Below, piece after piece: positions 4,940-8,557 of a stretch of 8,557 nucleotides of DNA (positions are counted from its first letter, which is position 1; each line of letters starts with the position of its first letter). Position numbers and translations under genes: made by a program. The notes beneath the pieces were generated by a model that ran no database searches, had not been told where the DNA came from, and saw only the letters and a list, made by a program, of their open reading frames with translations. Location: the NCBI GenBank assembly GCA_002310155.1, contig DBYF01000005.1:18795-27351 (forward strand), in the 5' to 3' direction. Origin of the DNA: Mageeibacillus sp. UBA1193. GTDB taxonomy: Bacteria > Bacillota > Clostridia > Saccharofermentanales > Saccharofermentanaceae.

Positions 4940-7713
4940 TCTTCTTTCCTCCAGTTCTCTTTTTCCAGTACATTCTTGTTGTTCAGGGAGTACCAGATAC
5001 AGTTCGTAAATGTGTTTCCGGAGTTGGACTCGGCCGACCAGTTATCGGTGTAGAGGACAAGCTGCTTGCCGTCCTTGGCATCCGGCTGGTAGATCGGGTT
5101 CTTGGTAAACGGGTTGATCGGGTTATCGAGAAGACCTGTCATCGCCAGAGTCGGAGTATCCGCATTGGTCATGAATGTGTAGTCGACCTTGAACTCGCCG
5201 GTGGAGTTGAAGTCCTTATAGAAAAGCACCGGATTATAGCCCATGGCGTCTTCGGAGTTATAGAGAGTATCCGGATCGCCGTCGCCGAAGAGCATGCTGT
5301 CAAAGGAACCGAGGCCCCAGGCGTGGTCAGATACGATGATGATTCTCGTGTTATCGTAGACACCCTGCGCACGGAGCTCGTCCATCCACTCGCCGAGGCG
5401 CTTGAGGACAGCCATGTCACTCTCGTAGTGAGCCATCTGGTAAGTGGTATCCATGTGCATCGTGACACCGTTATAGGTGAAACGCTCTGTATGTGTGCGG
5501 TCATACTCACCATTCTCAACGACATCTGCCGGCTCGTAATCCGGTTCCTGCAGAGGAATGATGTTATGTGTCGCACTGTTCTGCATCATGATGAAGTTTC
5601 TCTTACCTGTTTCCTTCGATTCTGTGATCGACGGGAGGGCACGGAGTACTTCATAGGAGTTCATGAACGAATCCATGAGCGCTGCAGGAACGTTATAACG
5701 CTCGATCGCGCCGCCCTGGATGAGGGCTGTGCTCGATGTACCCGGCTGGAAGTAGATACCGGTCGAGTATACGGCGGACTGCATGAACAGAGGAGAGACC
5801 TTCATGACACTGTAGCAGAAGAAGTTTCTCTTCCAGATGGACTTCATGTTGTCCGCGATATCGGAAGAATCACGGAACTGGCCGAACTCGGTGTTATAGG
5901 TCTTGATGTCCGGATAATCCTCGAAGATCGACAGGTCCGGGATCAGGCTGTAGCCGGCGTACGGCGGGTCCATAACGGTGACGTCATATCCTGCTTCGGA
6001 GAAGATGATCGGCATCGTCATAAGAGCTTCGTTGTGCTTTTCCTTAAGGGAAAGGTCCGGACGGCTGTTGATGCCTGTCGGAGTGTAGTCATATCCGCCG
6101 AACAGAGCCGGAGCGGCAACCAGGGTTCTGGTTCCGTAGGACAGTGTGTTCGGGTACCAGGTGAATCCCTGGAACTGCTTCGCGAGGTTCGGATCCTCCT
6201 GGAAAAGATACGGTACGTAGGATGCGACCGCACGGTCGATCATGAGAACGACGACGTTTTCCTGATCCTTACTGAAGGTAAGTGTCGGGCGCTCGGAGTT
6301 CGCGTTCTCTTCGATAACACGGCGGATGTTCGGCATCGCCTTCTGGATATCGTAGCAGTTGTAGACGGTCATGGCGCCGACAGCGATCAGAAGGACCGGA
6401 GAGATGAAGCGGATGACCTGGGATCTGAACTTATAGACCACGATGATCAGTGCGGTAAGAGCGACGATCATCAGAAGGTCGAGGAAGATCTTGTTCTTGG
6501 CAAGATCGAGAGCGACATCGAATCGGAGATCCGTTGTCAGGGAGTTGCTGTTCTGGCCGAAGACCATGTAGTTGGCAACACCTGTGATCGCGCAGACCCA
6601 CATCGCGCCGGTGAAGCAGCGCTTCGCTTTATTGCTAGCGAGGTAGTAGAACAGTCCGCACCATACGATGAAGAAACCGACCGCGGTAAGGAATGTGAAG
6701 AATACATAGCGGTTCGGGGAGTGAACGTCCGATGTCAGGACGAACTCGAGCGGAGAGGACTTGATGATCGAAGACGGGATCAGTCCGCCGAGAAGGATCG
6801 TCAGGAAAAGTGCCGCGCCAAGGAAGAGACGGTGGTCTGCCTTCTTCTCCTCAGTAGCGGAGGCGAGTGCTTTTGCCTTACGCTTAGGAATAAAACCGAT
6901 TACCAGAGGAATCAGCATCAGTGCGCCGAAGGCGAGGACGCCGAGACGGTAGTTCGGAAGTCCGTGGAAGAAGCAGAAACCGTAGAGAAGAACGGCGGCT
7001 CCGCCGATACCGAAGAGGATACCTGCGGTACGCTTCTTGTTCTTGGTGCCGTTAACGACATTCTTCAGAAGCGAGAAGATGTTGTTGAGTGTCCAGTAAA
7101 GAACGAGACCGGACGGGGAATCGTAGAGGAGTACGAGGAAGATCAGGGCCATACCGTGGAGCATGATCTTGTCCTTGAACTTCAATCCCTTGGTGTAGAT
7201 CTCCGAGGAGACGACGTTGATCAGGGTCATCAGGATCGGCATGGCATTGAGTGTCACACCGCCGATCACGAGAAGTCCGTCCGGCTTCGAAAGATCGTTG
7301 AAGCAGAGGAACTTCGCGCCCTGAAGGTCAGGAAGCTTCGACAGGAAGTTGTAAGCCGCGATGAAGAACGGGACTTCCAGGACAAGAGCGATGGAAGATC
7401 TTACCGCGTAGATCGGCTTGTAGTTGTTCTCCTTATAGAGGGTCTGGAGCATCATGAAGCGCTCGTCACCCTTAAAGGTCTTCTTGATGTGCTCTACAAA
7501 CGGAGCCATCTTCTTTTCGCGTTCTCTTTCTTCTTCCTGGATCGCATCCGCACGGTTGTAGAACGGAAGGAGCAGGAGGTTGACCACGAGACTCAGAGGG
7601 AAGATCGCGGCACCGCTACTACGCAGAAGCTCAAACGCAGTACTGTACACCGCTTCAAAGATCAGTGTCAGCGGAGACAGGAACAGTTGGTACATTATTG
7701 ATCCAAAAGACAT
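4936..7713 (-). CDS. YidC/Oxa1-like module fused to LTA-synthase/sulfatase-like extracellular domain (copy 2)
   Basis: First gene of the operon and paralogue of the last one, also 925 residues. The YidC-like part (1-222) is about 80% identical to copy 1 by hand count (175 of the first 220 positions), with the same LYWTLNNIFSL end motif, DLSKPD at 140-145, and N45 in place of the insertase arginine. A divergent multi-TM stretch (about 223-470) leads to the extracytoplasmic phosphatase-superfamily domain: D493 (VVVLMIDRA), candidate nucleophile T530 (RTLVAAPALFGG), H716 (SATHNIIP), and D796-H797 (IIIVSDHAWG). All presumed metal or catalytic positions are kept, so both copies are probably active, perhaps on different substrates or linkages. 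ATG at 7713 with AGAAGG ten bases upstream; promoter about 70 bp further up. A plain YidC insertase is excluded by the size and the large second domain. The function in polymer assembly is inference. Confidence 0.82.
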   Translation of the reverse strand: MSFGSIMYQLFLSPLTLIFEAVYSTAFELLRSSGAAIFPLSLVVNLLLLPFYNRADAIQEEEREREKKMAPFVEHIKKTFKGDERFMMLQTLYKENNYKPIYAVRSSIALVLEVPFFIAAYNFLSKLPDLQGAKFLCFNDLSKPDGLLVIGGVTLNAMPILMTLINVVSSEIYTKGLKFKDKIMLHGMALIFLVLLYDSPSGLVLYWTLNNIFSLLKNVVNGTKNKKRTAGILFGIGGAAVLLYGFCFFHGLPNYRLGVLAFGALMLIPLVIGFIPKRKAKALASATEEKKADHRLFLGAALFLTILLGGLIPSSIIKSSPLEFVLTSDVHSPNRYVFFTFLTAVGFFIVWCGLFYYLASNKAKRCFTGAMWVCAITGVANYMVFGQNSNSLTTDLRFDVALDLAKNKIFLDLLMIVALTALIIVVYKFRSQVIRFISPVLLIAVGAMTVYNCYDIQKAMPNIRRVIEENANSERPTLTFSKDQENVVVLMIDRAVASYVPYLFQEDPNLAKQFQGFTWYPNTLSYGTRTLVAAPALFGGYDYTPTGINSRPDLSLKEKHNEALMTMPIIFSEAGYDVTVMDPPYAGYSLIPDLSIFEDYPDIKTYNTEFGQFRDSSDIADNMKSIWKRNFFCYSVMKVSPLFMQSAVYSTGIYFQPGTSSTALIQGGAIERYNVPAALMDSFMNSYEVLRALPSITESKETGKRNFIMMQNSATHNIIPLQEPDYEPADVVENGEYDRTHTERFTYNGVTMHMDTTYQMAHYESDMAVLKRLGEWMDELRAQGVYDNTRIIIVSDHAWGLGSFDSMLFGDGDPDTLYNSEDAMGYNPVLFYKDFNSTGEFKVDYTFMTNADTPTLAMTGLLDNPINPFTKNPIYQPDAKDGKQLVLYTDNWSAESNSGNTFTNCIWYSLNNKNVLEKENWRKEE

Positions 7714-7743
7714 GTTTCTTAGGCCTTCTTTTCATTTTTTCAG

Positions 7744-7755
7744 TGCCCGCGGGCA
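7744..7755. promoter_or_regulatory. GC-rich 12-bp palindrome in the operon leader (possible operator)
   Basis: TGCCCGCGGGCA is a perfect palindrome 20-30 bases downstream of the predicted operon start point and about 30 bases before the copy 2 ATG. It is far more GC-rich than the sequence around it. A perfect loopless palindrome fits a dimeric repressor site better than an RNA hairpin, but no regulator is visible in the window. Confidence 0.35.
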
Positions 7756-7781
7756 TAGTGGCACGCGAACGAACAGGAAAA

Positions 7782-7810
7782 ATTATAACACTTAGATGGA
7801 AGTATCACAA
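7782..7810 (-). promoter_or_regulatory. Sigma-A type promoter of the minus-strand operon
   Basis: On the minus strand: -35 TTGTGA (7810-7805), 17-base spacer, then a perfect -10 TATAAT (7787-7782) preceded by TG in extended -10 position (TGTTATAAT). Transcription would start near 7775, giving a leader of about 60 nt before the copy 2 ATG at 7713. Spacing and both boxes are near ideal, so fairly strong expression is expected unless repressed. Confidence 0.75.
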
Positions 7811-7855
7811 TATATAATGCGCGCGTGTATATATACATGCGTGCGCGCGTGCGTG
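7810..7855. repeat. Alternating purine/pyrimidine tract with inverted symmetry
   Basis: Positions 7817-7855 (39 bases) alternate purine and pyrimidine without exception, and 7810-7816 extend this with one phase break. The tract mixes GCGCGCG blocks with a central 12-bp palindrome TGTATATATACA (7826-7837). Pairing around that centre reaches 7818/7845 if G-T pairs are allowed. Such sequence is prone to left-handed (Z) DNA or cruciform extrusion under negative supercoiling. It abuts the operon -35 box and lies between two divergent genes. Confidence 0.7.
7813..7818 (+). promoter_or_regulatory. Candidate -10 box for the fucosidase gene (weak)
   Basis: A perfect TATAAT on the plus strand, but the best -35 candidates 16-18 bases upstream (for example CTTAGA at 7791-7796) match the consensus poorly. 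A rival is TTGCAA (7890-7895), 16 bases, TAAGAT (7912-7917), closer to the gene and also imperfect. Neither can be preferred from sequence alone. Confidence 0.25.
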
Positions 7856-7863
7856 AGAAAATC

Positions 7864-7903
7864 CCTGCCCGATACGGAGATTTCGTTCTTTGCAATGGGC
7901 AGG
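7864..7903. repeat. Interrupted inverted repeat upstream of the fucosidase gene
   Basis: CCTGCCC (7864-7870) and GGGCAGG (7897-7903) are exact inverted copies, 26 bases apart and 49 bases or more before the fucosidase ATG. They may be paired half-sites for a sugar-responsive regulator or the base of a leader hairpin; nothing in between decides it. Confidence 0.3.
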
Positions 7904-7952
7904 AAGCATAGTAAGATGAAGAGGACAGATTCATTCTTGCGGAGGTTTTTCC

Positions 7953-8557
7953 ATGTCGAAAAGCACTAGTCATATGATTTCGTTTCATTCCCCGGCGAAG
8001 GTGTGGGAAGAGGCGCTGCCGGTTGGTAACGGCAAGCTTGGCGGAATGGTGTTCGGACTGCCCTTTACCGAGCGCATCCAGCTTAACGAAGACAGTGTCT
8101 GGTATGGAGGCCCGCAGGACCGGAATAACCCGTCTGCACTCGAGAAACTTCCGGAGATCAGAAAACTCATCCTCGAGGGACGTATCCGTGAGGCGCAGGA
8201 GCTCTGTACATTTGCGCTGTCCGGCATTCCGGAGGAACAGCGCCATTATGAGACTCTCGGAAATCTCTATATCGAATTTGACGGAACGGAGATGGGGTAC
8301 TCGGACTATTCCCGTGAACTCGATCTTTCGACCGCGACCGTCACGACGAGCTTTGTTCTCGGCGGAGTGAAGTATACCCGTGAAGTGATCGCAAGTTATC
8401 CTCATGACGCGATGCTCATCCGCCTGACTGCAGATCAGCCCGGTTCGTTAAGTTTCCATGCCCAGCTCGGAAGAAATCCGGGAAAGCCCTGGGAAGAGAC
8501 ACCTTATCAGAAACAGACGATCCGAAGACAGTGCTATACCGGCCTGACGGACAGTAT
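7953..8557 (+). CDS. GH95-type alpha-L-fucosidase, N-terminal part (3' end outside window)
   Basis: Glycoside hydrolase of the GH95 type, typically cleaving alpha-1,2-linked L-fucose from host or plant glycans. The open frame gives 201 codons and runs through the right edge without a stop; complete family members are about 750-800 residues, so the (alpha/alpha)6 catalytic part is missing here. Family hallmarks of the N-terminal beta domain: ALPVGNGKLGGMVFG (21-35), IQLNEDSVWYGGPQDRNNP (42-60), YETLGNLYIEF (99-109), and SRELDLSTATV followed by YTREVIASYP (120-150). No signal peptide is visible (start MSKSTSHMISF), so it probably acts in the cytoplasm on imported oligosaccharides. ATG at 7953 chosen for GGAGG seven bases upstream; Met8 lacks such a site. 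Divergent from the surface-polymer operon and probably functionally unrelated. GH95 also includes L-galactosidases, so specificity is not certain. Confidence 0.88.
   Translation, partial: MSKSTSHMISFHSPAKVWEEALPVGNGKLGGMVFGLPFTERIQLNEDSVWYGGPQDRNNPSALEKLPEIRKLILEGRIREAQELCTFALSGIPEEQRHYETLGNLYIEFDGTEMGYSDYSRELDLSTATVTTSFVLGGVKYTREVIASYPHDAMLIRLTADQPGSLSFHAQLGRNPGKPWEETPYQKQTIRRQCYTGLTDS

Noticed and set aside
4136..5053. Plus-strand 305-codon frame opposite the glycerophosphotransferase
   Set aside because: Antisense shadow: it covers a gene with solid family motifs, spans the junction of two real minus-strand genes, and shows no recognisable motif.
4846..7701. Plus-strand 951-codon frame as a real gene
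   Set aside because: It lies antisense to a protein with clear YidC and phosphatase-superfamily motifs, has a highly charged composition without recognisable domains, no convincing ribosome binding site, and similar shadows appear opposite copy 1.
7655..7756. Short upstream frame starting at the ATG at 7756 (minus strand), overlapping the start of copy 2
   Set aside because: About 33 codons, out of frame with copy 2, no ribosome binding site, and its first codons are formed by the palindrome; a leader peptide cannot be supported.
7810..7855. Alternating GC/AT tract as a CRISPR, microsatellite array or attachment site
   Set aside because: There is no repeat-spacer structure and no constant repeat unit, and no integrase or cas gene nearby; it is a composition and symmetry feature only.
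7740..8405. Minus-strand 221-codon frame across the divergent promoter region and the fucosidase start
   Set aside because: It runs through the alternating tract and both promoter areas and is antisense to unmistakable GH95 motifs; its predicted peptide has no recognisable family.

Overview
The window looks like a moderately GC-rich anaerobic Firmicute, most plausibly a Clostridia-type gut or rumen commensal. This rests on the Gram-positive style Shine-Dalgarno sites, a teichoic-acid-type glycerophosphotransferase, a cytoplasmic GH95-type fucosidase and a phosphonopyruvate decarboxylase. The taxonomic call is inference from gene content only.

Layout. (1) Positions 1-692, plus strand: 3' part of a phosphonopyruvate decarboxylase gene (aepY-like), entering from the left edge. 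(2) Positions 693-764: short convergent gap leading into a hairpin at 751-778 that probably ends transcription from both sides. (3) Positions 765-7713, minus strand: a compact three-gene operon read from right to left. It holds a 925-residue YidC-like/phosphatase-superfamily fusion (copy 2), a CDP-glycerol glycerophosphotransferase-like protein (4-bp ATGA overlap with copy 2), then a second 925-residue fusion paralogue (copy 1, GTG start). (4) Positions 7714-7952: divergent regulatory region with a good sigma-A type promoter for the operon, a GC-rich palindrome, a long perfectly alternating purine/pyrimidine tract and an inverted repeat. (5) Positions 7953-8557, plus strand: 5' part of a GH95-type alpha-L-fucosidase, running off the right edge.

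The notable system is the operon. Two paralogous membrane proteins each join an Oxa1/YidC-fold module, which lacks the groove arginine of true insertases, to seven further predicted membrane segments and an extracytoplasmic alkaline-phosphatase/sulfatase-superfamily domain of the lipoteichoic-acid-synthase type with its key residues present. They flank a cytoplasmic-face glycerophosphotransferase. A reasonable inference is a surface-polymer system: the glycerophosphotransferase builds a glycerol-phosphate-type chain inside, and the fusions move, extend or decorate it outside. The neighbouring phosphonate gene raises the possibility of an aminoethylphosphonate-type decoration, but it is convergently transcribed and may be independent.
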